DNA from: Thalassomonas haliotis
GTDB taxonomy: Bacteria > Pseudomonadota > Gammaproteobacteria > Enterobacterales > Alteromonadaceae
Reading direction: 5' to 3'
Length of the DNA: 64,000 bases
NCBI RefSeq assembly: GCF_028657945.1
Contig: NZ_CP059693.1
Coordinates: 5,580,001 to 5,644,000 of the forward strand
The position numbers and the translations under genes are program-made. Positions 9,188 through 17,687 of the stretch are shown piece after piece; the first letter of the stretch is position 1; every line of letters begins with the position of its first letter. A model generated the notes under the pieces. That model was not told where the DNA came from. It did not search any database and was given only the letters and a program-made list of their open reading frames with translations.

Positions 9188-9655
9188 TCAATTATCCGGC
9201 GTGACAGGCTTGTCTTCACTTTTCGAGATGATTTTATCTAAATAACGATCGATTGAGACTTTCGCCGTTGCCGTTAATCCCCCCTTATCATGCTGCTCTT
9301 TAAGCAAAGTTTCCACCTGGCAAAATAAATCATCCAGGTTTCGCCCTTGCTCCGGCATATTATTTAAAGCAGAAGTTTCCGCCTCTTTGTCCGCCGACTC
9401 TTTTGTTGCTTGACTCTTAAGCTCGGCGGCACCGAACAAGTTTAACCAGTGATCGGTTTTTCGCCCCAGTTTCATCACCTTGTAAAAATAACTTTGGGAA
9501 TATTGATGCCCTTTTATCAGGTCAATCACGGCGCTGACGATAGATACCGGGCTGAGTAAAAGATCCCGTATCGCATCAAGTGCCAGTTTCACCTGAAAAA
9601 TGCCTATATCCCGTAATAACTGCCAGCGGCTCAGTTTAGGCTCTGTCATCTTCAT
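9188..9655 (-). CDS. Conserved hypothetical protein, about 155 residues
   Basis: I do not recognise a named family. Starting at ATG 9655 (MKMTEPKLSRWQLLRDIGIF), the N-terminal half is amphipathic and helical, with a moderately hydrophobic stretch KLALDAIRDLLLSPVSIVSAV. The motif SQSYFYKVMKLGRKTDHWLN follows, and a polar, acidic C-terminal half (KESADKEAETSAL). There is no signal peptide. It could be a peripheral membrane protein. An upstream alternative start at 9676 would add seven residues including a Cys. It lies 57 bases upstream of the YcxB-like gene on the same strand. Confidence 0.6.
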   Translation of the reverse strand: MKMTEPKLSRWQLLRDIGIFQVKLALDAIRDLLLSPVSIVSAVIDLIKGHQYSQSYFYKVMKLGRKTDHWLNLFGAAELKSQATKESADKEAETSALNNMPEQGRNLDDLFCQVETLLKEQHDKGGLTATAKVSIDRYLDKIISKSEDKPVTPDN

Positions 9656-9726
9656 GTCCCAGCAAAAATAAAGCACAATAATAACATGAAGTAAGAGTTT
9701 TAGATGAGCCGCTTTGTAAAAGAATA

Positions 9727-10488
9727 TTAGTCGAGGTTGTTACGGATCCAGAGATAGTCCCGATACAGGATATCGATATCAAATGCCAGATTGCCGAACG
9801 GATCTTTGAGTGGCTGAAATACCGCCTGCAATTTCCCGTCGGGATTAATCAAATATAAGGCGCCGCCATGACTGACCTGGTAGTCGCCGTTATCGCTGTT
9901 GATATTCACTACCGCCTTAATACCTAACTCCTGCTCAAAAACCTTTGCCCTGTCTTTTTCTTCCGCCCGGATCCCGGTTAAGTTTTCACTGAAGTAGGCA
10001 ACATATAATGCCAGCTTTTCAACACTGTCCCGGACGGGGTCTATGGTATAAAACAAAAAATGCAGCCCCGAAGCTTTATTGCCCGTTCTCAGTTTATCTT
10101 CCAGCTGGCTTAACAGCAGCAAGGTATTGGGGCAGATATCCGGACAGGAAGTATAACCATAGGAAATTAAATGCCATTTTCCTTTTAATGCCTGATTGTT
10201 GAAGACCTGGTTATTGTGATCCCTTAACTGAAAAGGCGCAATGCTCAGGCCTGAAGTTAATTTCGTGCCCCTGCTGAGCCTGGCCTTGCCTAACGGCGAA
10301 CTCGCCAGCTTGGCATCCAGCGGCCGGGTATAATTTAACAGCGAATGACTTAGCGAAGAGATAGTCTCCGGCAGATAAAACAACAACCAGATCAGGGCAA
10401 ATAAAAAGCCGCAAACAATCGCCAAACTCATGTTCAGTTTGGTCCTGACACTCCAGTTGATGGTATTTCTTGAACGCTGCACCGCCAT
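9727..10488 (-). CDS. SCO1/SenC family copper chaperone for cytochrome c oxidase
   Basis: SCO proteins deliver copper to, or reduce, the CuA site of oxidase subunit II. From ATG 10488 the product is about 253 residues with one N-terminal membrane anchor (MSLAIVCGFLFALIWLLFYL) and a periplasmic thioredoxin-like domain. That domain has the copper motif CPDIC (in SYGYTSCPDICPNTLLL) and the distal ligand His in YQVSHGGALYLI. The longer frame starting at 10545 would overlap the preceding gene by more than 50 bases; the chosen start lies four bases after it and has a TTAAGG ribosome site. It is the last gene of the oxidase operon and presumably serves it. Confidence 0.92.
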   Translation of the reverse strand: MAVQRSRNTINWSVRTKLNMSLAIVCGFLFALIWLLFYLPETISSLSHSLLNYTRPLDAKLASSPLGKARLSRGTKLTSGLSIAPFQLRDHNNQVFNNQALKGKWHLISYGYTSCPDICPNTLLLLSQLEDKLRTGNKASGLHFLFYTIDPVRDSVEKLALYVAYFSENLTGIRAEEKDRAKVFEQELGIKAVVNINSDNGDYQVSHGGALYLINPDGKLQAVFQPLKDPFGNLAFDIDILYRDYLWIRNNLD

Positions 10489-10492
10489 GACC

Positions 10493-10837
10493 TTAAGAAG
10501 AAATAAACGACAGCAGGCGGTTGAGAAAAGTGTAATCCCCTTCAATAGCCATCATGACAATCAACACTACTATCGCCAGCGGCGGCAAAAACAGCACCAG
10601 CTTTAATGCTATCCGCTCCCAGGTAACGTGCATGAAAATGGCCAGGATAAAGCCCGCTTTTAAAAACATAAAGATTAAAATCAACGACCACCTCAGCCCC
10701 CCCTGCAACTGGAAATAATCCACCAGATACGACAGGGTGCTGAGAACAAAAAGTAATACCCAGACTTTCAGGTACAAACTAATGGGATGTAGCTTAACCC
10801 CTTCTTGCGCCTGCGGTTGTACATTCGACTGATTCAT
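10493..10837 (-). CDS. Cytochrome c oxidase subunit IV family protein
   Basis: Small accessory subunit of bacterial heme-copper oxidases. The 114-residue protein has three predicted membrane helices (about residues 22-42, 50-70 and 78-98) and the conserved region FLKAGFILAIFMHVTWER, typical of the prokaryotic subunit IV/CyoD-like families. It lies eight bases after the subunit III gene and four bases before the SCO gene. The role is structural or assembly-related by analogy. Confidence 0.82.
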   Translation of the reverse strand: MNQSNVQPQAQEGVKLHPISLYLKVWVLLFVLSTLSYLVDYFQLQGGLRWSLILIFMFLKAGFILAIFMHVTWERIALKLVLFLPPLAIVVLIVMMAIEGDYTFLNRLLSFISS

Positions 10838-10845
10838 GCTTTACC

Positions 10846-11547
10846 TCACCATAAATAGAAAAAGGCAAAAATAAACACCCATACCAGATCAACAAAATGC
10901 CAGTACAAACCGGTAATTTCGACGATATGGTAACCTTTTTTTTCATAATCTCCGCGGGCAACCTTCCTTGCGACCACCGCCAGGTAGATCACCCCGGCAC
11001 TCACATGCATGCCGTGAAAACCTGTGATCATAAAAAACGCCGCGCCAAACTGCGCTGCCCCCATGGGATTGCCCCAGGGACGAACGCCCTCTTCCACTAT
11101 CAGCTTAGTCCATTCAAAGGCCTGCATGCCGACAAACAAAGCCCCCAGCAAGGCGGTGGCCGCCATAAAATAAACGGTTTTTTTCTTATCCCCCCGGTAG
11201 GCAAAATTTACCGCCATCGCCATAGTGCCGCTGCTGGTGATCAGCACAAAAGTCATGATGGCGATCAGCACCAAAGGGATATGGTGTCCGGCTATGGTCA
11301 GGGCAAACACTTCGCTGGTATTGGGCCAACTGTCCATGGCGGACATGCGGACATTCATATAGCCGGTGAGGAAAATACTGAAGATGAAAGTATCGCTGAG
11401 CAGAAAGATCCACATCATCAATTTGCCCCAGGGCATATCGAAGGTTTGTTTATCCGCCGACCAGTCCCTGACAACCCCCTGCCAGTTATCCTCATTTTTC
11501 TGTTCAGTATTTCTATTTTCTGTTGGCGGCATATTCTCTTTCATCAT
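10846..11547 (-). CDS. coxC: Cytochrome c oxidase subunit III
   Basis: Heme-free core subunit that stabilises subunit I. Starting at the ATG at 11547 (GGAG ribosome site), it is about 233 residues. Membrane helices start at MPWGKLMMWIFLLSDTFIF. The family motifs are FSIFLTGYMNVRM, MQAFEWTKLI and ITGFHGMHVSAGVIYL, and the C-terminal helix is YWHFVDLVWVFIFAFFYLW. The Asp/Gly-rich N-terminus (about 35 residues) is polar. It follows a second subunit-III-like gene by ten bases. Both belong to the same superfamily, but this one is closer to canonical subunit III. Confidence 0.92.
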   Translation of the reverse strand: MMKENMPPTENRNTEQKNEDNWQGVVRDWSADKQTFDMPWGKLMMWIFLLSDTFIFSIFLTGYMNVRMSAMDSWPNTSEVFALTIAGHHIPLVLIAIMTFVLITSSGTMAMAVNFAYRGDKKKTVYFMAATALLGALFVGMQAFEWTKLIVEEGVRPWGNPMGAAQFGAAFFMITGFHGMHVSAGVIYLAVVARKVARGDYEKKGYHIVEITGLYWHFVDLVWVFIFAFFYLW

Positions 11548-11557
11548 TCTCCAGCTC

Positions 11558-12268
11558 CTAGAAGCCACAAAAAGCAGCAATCGAGTTATAGGTATCCGGA
11601 CTCGCCGTTAACAAGACAAACAGAAACATCCACAATAAAAACAGGTAATGCCAATAATAGGCGCATAACCCCAGGCTACGCCTGAGCAGTGCCAGCTCGC
11701 TTTTCTGATAAAAGTGCACCAATACCCGCACCAGCGCCAGCAAGCCGCCGAGTAAATGAATACCGTGTACCGCAGTTAACACATAAAAGTAGCTGTTGGC
11801 GGGATTGCTATAAATTAAAAACCCCTGCCGGCTCAACTGCTGCCACACCAGGTATTGGCCAAAAACAAAAGCGATGGAAGAAATCACCGCCAGTACCAGG
11901 TAAACAAGTAAGCCGTTGATTTCTCCACCTTGCCCGCCAGGCTTTACCGGCTTATTTGAGTCTTTGGCAGACAACTGTAAAAAAACACTCGCCAGCAGCA
12001 AAACCCCGCTGTTGAGCCATAGCTGAACGGAATTGGTCAGGGGCAACCAGGGCTCCCCCGCCAGAGCCTGGAAATCCGGGTATTGCGAGCGGGACAAATA
12101 GGTGATAGTAAAAAGAAAAAACAGTACCGACACCACGGCAATAAAAAATTTCAAGGCGGTTTTTGCCGGAAAACCCGATGGCGCATAAGCCGGTACGCCA
12201 TCAGCAGCAAGACTTGACTCATCTGCCGGCAACCAAGGTTTTTCTGTTAATTTACTGAAAATACTCAT
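11558..12268 (-). CDS. Second heme-copper oxidase subunit III-like protein
   Basis: The 236-residue membrane protein has the subunit III hallmarks TAVHGIHLLGGLLAL and YYWHYLFLLWMFLFVLL near the C-terminus, but it is otherwise diverged from the next gene. It has an N-terminal polar extension of about 35 residues and about five membrane helices. The ATG at 12268 shares one base with the subunit I stop and is preceded by a strong GGGGAGGA ribosome site; a GTG three bases upstream is less likely. Tandem subunit III paralogues occur in some proteobacterial caa3 operons. It may be a true extra subunit or an assembly factor. Confidence 0.85.
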   Translation of the reverse strand: MSIFSKLTEKPWLPADESSLAADGVPAYAPSGFPAKTALKFFIAVVSVLFFLFTITYLSRSQYPDFQALAGEPWLPLTNSVQLWLNSGVLLLASVFLQLSAKDSNKPVKPGGQGGEINGLLVYLVLAVISSIAFVFGQYLVWQQLSRQGFLIYSNPANSYFYVLTAVHGIHLLGGLLALVRVLVHFYQKSELALLRRSLGLCAYYWHYLFLLWMFLFVLLTASPDTYNSIAAFCGF

Positions 12269-14079
12269 CACTTATCCTCCCCGGCCGGCTTCTCTTTCAG
12301 GGGAACAACATTATCTCCCCCGGTCTGCCGGGGTTCTGCTGCCAGCTTTTCCACTTCGCTGTCGGGCATATTTTGCGGAATAAAGTCTGCCTTAACGCCG
12401 GGTACGCTGTAGTCATAAGCCCAGCGGTACACCACGGGAATGTTTTCCCCCCAATTACCATGCCCGGGAGGCGTGGTTTGTGTTTGCCACTCCAAGGTCG
12501 TGGCATTCCAGGGGTTGTCACCGGCCTTTTTACCTTTAAAAGCGCTCCAAATAAGGTTATAGATAAAGATCAGCTGCACCACACCGACAATAATCGCGGA
12601 AATGGTAATATTGGCATTAAGTGCCTGGGCCGAGTCGGGAATAAATTCCGTTGGTCCCATGGCAAAATAACGCCTGGGCACGCCGAGAAATCCCAGGTAA
12701 TGCATAGGTAAATAGATGGCATAAGTGCCTAAAAAGGTCAGCCAGAAATGAGCCTTACCTAAACCTGTATGTAAAAAGCGCCCGGTGATCTTCGGATACC
12801 AGTGGTAAATGGCGGCAAATAGCACCATGATAGGCGAAACTCCCATCACCATATGGAAATGCGCGACCACAAAATAGGTATCCGACAAGGGTAAATCCAC
12901 CACGACATTGCCAAGGAAAAGCCCGGTAAGGCCGCCATGGGTAAAGGTAAAAATAAAACCTATGGCAAACATCATAGGCACCGTCATATGGATATTGCCC
13001 CGCCATAAGGTCAGCACCCAGTTATACACTTTTAATGCCGTGGGCACGGCAATGATCAACGTTGTAGTGGCAAAGAAAAAGCCAAAATAAGGATTCATGC
13101 CACTGACATACATATGGTGGGCCCAGACAACAAAGCTTAAGCCGCCGATGGCCACTATCGCCCACACCATCATGCGGTAGCCGAAAATATTTTTCCTGGC
13201 ATGGGTGGCCAGTACATCAGACACCATGCCAAAGGCCGGCAGGGCAACGATATAAACTTCGGGGTGACCGAAAAACCAGAACAGGTGCTGAAATAAAACC
13301 GGGCTGCCGCCGGTGTAATCAAGCGGCTGTCCCAGGGATAACACAGCGGGCATAAAGAAGCTGGTGCCGATAACCTTATCCAGCACCATCATGATGGCGC
13401 TCACCAGCAAGGCAGGGAAGGCCAGCAAGCCTAAAATGGTCGCGATAAAAATGCCCCAAATGGTCAGCGGCATCCGCATCAAGGTCATCCCCCTGGCCCT
13501 GGCCTGTAAAATGGTAGTAACATAATTTAAACCGCCCATGGTGAAGGCGATAATAAAGATCGCCAGCGAGGCCAGCATGAGAATAATGCCGCCGTCATTG
13601 CCCGGGGTTCCGGGTAATATCGTCTGCGGCGGGTATAAGGTCCAACCGGCCCCTGTCGGCCCGCCGGTGACAAAAAAACTGGCCAGCAGCACAATCACCG
13701 CCAGCAAATAGGTCCAGTAACTGAGCATATTAAGAAAGGGAAACACCATATCCCTGGCCCCCACCATCAGCGGGATCAGGTAGTTGCCAAATCCCCCCAG
13801 CAATAATGCCGTAAGCAGGTAAATCACCATTATCATGCCGTGCATAGTCACAAATTGCAGGTAGGCCGAGGGATCAATAAAAGAAAAGCTGTCGGGGAAA
13901 CCTAACTGCAACCGCATCAGCCCCGACAATACTAAGGCTACCAGGCCGACCCCTATGGCAGTAATGGAATACTGTATCGCGATAACTTTATGATCCTGGC
14001 TCCAGATATACTTGGTAAAAAAGCTCCCGGGATGGGGGGAGTCATCAACTTGATCGGCAATTGCGGTATAAGAAGTCAT
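12268..14079 (-). CDS. ctaD: Cytochrome c oxidase subunit I (aa3-type, catalytic)
   Basis: Carries heme a and the heme a3-CuB centre where O2 is reduced to water with proton pumping. The 603-residue protein has twelve expected membrane helices. Ligands are in place: His80 (VTMHGMIMV), the CuB His272 with the cross-linked Tyr276 in FGHPEVY, and the His321-His322 pair in WAHHMY. His407/His409 are in VVAHFHMV. Glu274 of GHPEVY and the THGGLTG stretch indicate an A1-type enzyme. A polar C-terminal tail ends after EVEKLAAEP. The gene is 120 bases downstream of subunit II and overlaps the next gene by one base. Confidence 0.97.
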   Translation of the reverse strand: MTSYTAIADQVDDSPHPGSFFTKYIWSQDHKVIAIQYSITAIGVGLVALVLSGLMRLQLGFPDSFSFIDPSAYLQFVTMHGMIMVIYLLTALLLGGFGNYLIPLMVGARDMVFPFLNMLSYWTYLLAVIVLLASFFVTGGPTGAGWTLYPPQTILPGTPGNDGGIILMLASLAIFIIAFTMGGLNYVTTILQARARGMTLMRMPLTIWGIFIATILGLLAFPALLVSAIMMVLDKVIGTSFFMPAVLSLGQPLDYTGGSPVLFQHLFWFFGHPEVYIVALPAFGMVSDVLATHARKNIFGYRMMVWAIVAIGGLSFVVWAHHMYVSGMNPYFGFFFATTTLIIAVPTALKVYNWVLTLWRGNIHMTVPMMFAIGFIFTFTHGGLTGLFLGNVVVDLPLSDTYFVVAHFHMVMGVSPIMVLFAAIYHWYPKITGRFLHTGLGKAHFWLTFLGTYAIYLPMHYLGFLGVPRRYFAMGPTEFIPDSAQALNANITISAIIVGVVQLIFIYNLIWSAFKGKKAGDNPWNATTLEWQTQTTPPGHGNWGENIPVVYRWAYDYSVPGVKADFIPQNMPDSEVEKLAAEPRQTGGDNVVPLKEKPAGEDK

Positions 14080-14199
14080 TTATCTCACCTTCAATATCAT
14101 TATTATTGTGCGAACAACCAGGTCATCGCATGCTCGGATAGCAATCATCCGCTTGCTCCTGCAACTTGCTGTTATCGATAAAACATATCAGCAAGGGCA
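14080..14199. other. Spacer between oxidase subunit II and subunit I genes
   Basis: 120 bases without a gene. No convincing terminator was seen, so subunits II and I are probably co-transcribed. Confidence 0.5.
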
Positions 14200-15654
14200 T
14201 TATTCCCCTTCAGAGACTTTTTCCGGCACAAGCGCTTTTCCTGATTTAAACGCTTTACCCGGCAAACTAAGCTTAGATGTTAATACCCCGCTGCCAGGTA
14301 CAAGCGAACGGATATAAGCCACGACATCATCCACCGCCTGTTCGTTTTGCAGCAGCCTGGACATCAATATCATCTGGTTACCGTACATATCCTGTGGATG
14401 TGCCCCCCTGATGCTTTGCTGGTAGTTAGTGAGCTGTCTTTTCAGGTACCAGGGTTGCAGGGCCGTCAACTTAGGGGCATTAAGGGCAAACTTTCCTTCG
14501 CCATTATCGCCATGGCAGTAGGAGCAATTAGCATACAAAAACTTCCCCTTAACCAGATCTGCCGGACCGGCAGCGGCTTTTTCAGCTTGTCCCGGCAAAG
14601 TCGCAATATAGGCAAGCACATTATCAATCGCCTTGTCGTCGGATAAGGTCGCAGCCATTGCCGCCATTTGCTGGCCGTATTGATCGTTTTGATGGCTGCC
14701 GCGGATCCCTTGCTGATAATATTTCAGCTGACGTTTCATATACCAGGAGGACTGACTTGCTAATTGCGGGGCATTCATGGCTTCATTGCCTTGCCCCTGA
14801 CTGCCGTGGCAGGCGGTGCAACCGGCAAAAAGCGCCTTTCCTTTAACAAGGTCATATTCGGGAGGTTTCAGGGTTTGGGCAAAAGTCGTCTGCTTTGCCA
14901 ACCAAAGCTCATAGTTTTCCCTGCTGTCGACGACGATATGGCCGCGCATGGTATAATGCGCCATACCGCAAAGTTCTTCACAAAGTAATTCATAGCGTCC
15001 CAGCTTGGTCGGCGTAAACCATAAATAGCTAACCAGCCCCGGCACTAAATCCATTTTGACCCTGAACTGGGGCACGGCAAAGTTGTGCAAGACATCTTTT
15101 GAGCGCATCAGGACTTTTACCGGCTGGTCCAGCGGCACATGCATTTCGTTACTGAAAATTAAAATATCATCCAGGGCATTGGCATCTTCAGGATTGATGC
15201 CGAAGGGGTTTTTCTCGCTGATCAGCTCAACCGCCGTCTGTCCCAACTTGCCGTCAGCTCCGGGCAGGCGGTAACTCCAGTGCCATTGCTGGCCAACCGC
15301 TTCAAAAACATCGGCATCTTCAGGCACATTAACAAATTGTCCCCAGACAAATAATCCCGGCGCCAGCATAGCCGCAACCCCGGCGGTGGTGATCAGGGTC
15401 AGCCAGGTTTCCAGCTTTTTATTTTCCGGTTCATAATCGGCGCGTTTGTTTTTATTAAAACGGTAACGGAATACCGCATAGGCGAGAAAACAATTGACCA
15501 GCACAAAAACAATGCCTGTGACCCAAAAGGTAATATTGATAGTGTCATCAATTGAACTCCAGTTGGACGCCAGCGGCGTAAACCACCAGGGACTGGCAAA
15601 ATGAAAAACCAGCGAAGCCACCACCAGGGCTAAAATGACAATTGCTACCAGCAT
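14200..15654 (-). CDS. ctaC: Cytochrome c oxidase subunit II with two fused cytochrome c domains (caa3-type)
   Basis: Receives electrons from cytochrome c or quinol-derived donors and passes them via CuA to subunit I. The 484-residue protein has two N-terminal membrane helices (about 3-20 and 40-62) and a cupredoxin domain with CuA ligands His190, Cys225, Glu227, Cys229, His233 and Met236 (CEELCGMAHYTM). It then has two cytochrome c domains, with CTACH at 279-283 and CSYCH at 377-381. The two heme domains are internally similar (WYMKRQLKYYQQGIRGSH versus WYLKRQLTNYQQSIRGAH), a recent-looking duplication. Ordinary caa3 subunit II carries none or one. A GGGAG ribosome site precedes the ATG. There is no typical lipobox. 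Confidence 0.96.
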   Translation of the reverse strand: MLVAIVILALVVASLVFHFASPWWFTPLASNWSSIDDTINITFWVTGIVFVLVNCFLAYAVFRYRFNKNKRADYEPENKKLETWLTLITTAGVAAMLAPGLFVWGQFVNVPEDADVFEAVGQQWHWSYRLPGADGKLGQTAVELISEKNPFGINPEDANALDDILIFSNEMHVPLDQPVKVLMRSKDVLHNFAVPQFRVKMDLVPGLVSYLWFTPTKLGRYELLCEELCGMAHYTMRGHIVVDSRENYELWLAKQTTFAQTLKPPEYDLVKGKALFAGCTACHGSQGQGNEAMNAPQLASQSSWYMKRQLKYYQQGIRGSHQNDQYGQQMAAMAATLSDDKAIDNVLAYIATLPGQAEKAAAGPADLVKGKFLYANCSYCHGDNGEGKFALNAPKLTALQPWYLKRQLTNYQQSIRGAHPQDMYGNQMILMSRLLQNEQAVDDVVAYIRSLVPGSGVLTSKLSLPGKAFKSGKALVPEKVSEGE

Positions 15655-16022
15655 ATATTCTGCTCTCCCAAAAAGCCTTTAAGCTAAACAGAGATAAAAA
15701 ATCTTGTTTCTGTCGGCCCTGCGCCCTTCACCATAACTAAAAAATACAGTGAAAAAAGAACCGGCCGCCAGTAGGAGAAACCAACAAAACATGTGGTAAA
15801 TAGCTGATGTTTTTTGAGTTAAGTTGACCGCTTGTTTATCCGGAGTTTATTTTTATCTAACTACTATTAACATAGACCAAAAAACCGAATCTTCCAGAAT
15901 CAACCAGAAAAACAAGGTATTAATTAAAGGGTTATAAAAACAAAAAAAGCGAAGTGATAGAGAAAAAGGGACGGCGGCATGAAGCCGGTCATGCCGCTTG
16001 TGTCACCTGGGCCGCCTGCTGA
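15655..16022. other. Intergenic region upstream of the oxidase operon
   Basis: About 370 bases. It must hold the oxidase promoter, but no element could be assigned with confidence. The left-hand gene's terminator lies at 15962-15997. Confidence 0.5.
15962..15997 (-). terminator. Rho-independent terminator of the 16023-16580 gene
   Basis: On the minus strand GCGGCATGA and TCATGCCGC form a perfect 9-bp stem with a six-base loop, followed by CGTCCCTTTTTCT. It lies 26 bases past the stop codon. Confidence 0.75.
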
Positions 16023-16580
16023 CTAAGGCATGGTTTTCATAAAGCTGCGGAACCTGTCCTGTCCCCGCACCACCCACCTTGGGGTCGCAGCCCCGGTACC
16101 GGCAGCCTCCAGCGCAGGATGTGCTTTGATCACTTTACTGAACACCTGCTCCTGATCAGCGTCAACATCAACAAACAGAATATGTTTGCCCTTATGCAGC
16201 AACTCCTGAAAACGCTCAAAGTTAACATTAGGTTTCTGAATGCCGATAAATCCGCCTTCCCAGGTACAAAAACCTAACACTATGATTGCCAGAAATATTA
16301 CGGGTAACCAACCCGCCGAACTTTCTGTCCATCCCATAAAATAAGCAAGCAATAAGGTTAACGCTGCGCCTACTACGCCAACTATAGCTCCCACTTCGGT
16401 TGAATGGACGACATCCTGTTTTAAAACGGCTTCCACTTCATGCAAATGATGGGTTTCAACTTCGGTATCATTCTCGCTCAAAATATGAATCTGAGGTTCT
16501 GTGATGCCTTCTGCTTCCAGCTCTTGTTCAACTAACTCCAAATCATCAAGATCATCAGTGATATAATAATGTCTTAACAT
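16023..16580 (-). CDS. Uncharacterised membrane protein with two central transmembrane helices
   Basis: A 185-residue protein with an acidic N-terminal domain (about residues 1-60, YYITDDLDDLELVEQELEAE). Two membrane segments follow at about 63-82 (GAIVGVVGAALTLLLAYFMG) and 90-108. Next is a small soluble domain with GFIGIQKPN and HILFVDVDADQE, and a basic C-terminus. The N-terminal part resembles domains that sense or bind small ligands, but I cannot name the family. Similar proteins in marine gammaproteobacteria carry vague names. It stands alone between the oxidase operon and the two-component genes and has its own terminator. Confidence 0.65.
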   Translation of the reverse strand: MLRHYYITDDLDDLELVEQELEAEGITEPQIHILSENDTEVETHHLHEVEAVLKQDVVHSTEVGAIVGVVGAALTLLLAYFMGWTESSAGWLPVIFLAIIVLGFCTWEGGFIGIQKPNVNFERFQELLHKGKHILFVDVDADQEQVFSKVIKAHPALEAAGTGAATPRWVVRGQDRFRSFMKTMP

Positions 16581-16959
16581 ATTTAACTCCTATTAATAGG
16601 CCCGATCATTACAAGATTTTCCCGACAATGATCCCCAACGAATTCGGATAGGCGGCTAATGCCGGGGTCAATAAATTCAGACTTTTCCTGTTTATTCAAA
16701 CCATTCGGCACAGTAAAAATATCCGACCTGTATAGTCAAGTATAGCAGTAATTGAACAATAACAAGCTCTTGCTGGTCAGGCGGTAAGCCGGAAGTAACC
16801 ACTTGCTTTGCTTTTCAGGGGTTTCAATATTTTCAGTGGCAAATCACCGGGGGCGGCAAGGAAACCTGGTTGGATAAATGTCGCCATTTACAGCCAAATT
16901 CAAGGGTGCAAAATTTATCCGACCAAATTAACCCGGCTTTAACCGGGACAAGTCCGCTC
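16581..16959. other. Intergenic region with no gene seen
   Basis: 379 bases. A short inverted repeat CCCGG-N6-CCGGG at about 16931-16946 may be a weak terminator for the response-regulator gene. Nothing else was recognised. Confidence 0.4.
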
Positions 16960-17634
16960 TCAACAAATTTCAACCTTATAACCAACACCGTAAACCGCCT
17001 GGATCACTTCGGCCCCGGGTAATAATGTCGCAAGCTTTTTACGGATTTTTTTAATGTGGCAATCTATAGTGCGCTCGCTGACAACACGGTGGTCATCATA
17101 TACCTTTGCCACTAACTGCTGCCGGGTAAATACTTTGTCTGGCTGTGCCAGCAGGGTTTTAAAGAGCTGGAATTCCACCTGGGTCAGGGAAACTTTCTCT
17201 CCTTTAACCTCCGCCGAATAACTTTCATCATAAAGCTCTATCACCGGCTCCCGGACCAGTTGACGAACACAGGTGCAACGCCGCCCCACCGCCCGGATCC
17301 TTGCCAGCACTTCTCTCGGGCTATAAGGTTTGCAGATATAGTCATCGGCCCCTAATTCCAGCCCTAATAAGCGGTCGATTTCCTCAATCCGTGCCGTCAC
17401 CATAATAATAGGCACCTGGGAAAATAACCGGATTTCCTTACATATTTCTATGCCGTCTTTACCCGGCAGCATTAAATCAAGCAGAATAAAATCCACGGGC
17501 TGTTGCTTTACCCGGTCGACAACTTCTAAACCATTTTCAATCAGCTCAGTATCAAAACCTGCCTGCAACAGATAACCCGACATTAACCTTGCCAGCTTAA
17601 TTTCATCTTCAACAATTAATATCTTCTGCTTCAT
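16960..17634 (-). CDS. OmpR-family response regulator (BaeR-like)
   Basis: Phosphorylated by the kinase encoded just upstream; binds promoters as a winged helix-turn-helix protein. The 224 residues comprise a receiver domain (acidic cluster VEDE near residues 8-11, phospho-acceptor Asp in LLDLMLPGKDG, Thr in MVTARIEEID, Lys in YICKPYSPREVLARI) and a C-terminal DNA-binding domain ending IQAVYGVGYKVEI. Linker and sequence are closest to BaeR, and the partner kinase fits BaeS. It begins 53 bases after the kinase stop. Targets are unknown from this window. Confidence 0.9.
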   Translation of the reverse strand: MKQKILIVEDEIKLARLMSGYLLQAGFDTELIENGLEVVDRVKQQPVDFILLDLMLPGKDGIEICKEIRLFSQVPIIMVTARIEEIDRLLGLELGADDYICKPYSPREVLARIRAVGRRCTCVRQLVREPVIELYDESYSAEVKGEKVSLTQVEFQLFKTLLAQPDKVFTRQQLVAKVYDDHRVVSERTIDCHIKKIRKKLATLLPGAEVIQAVYGVGYKVEIC

Positions 17635-17687
17635 TTACTCTTTTCCAGAACATGGCGCGTAAGGGCCTGGCCATCAGGGGCATTAAA

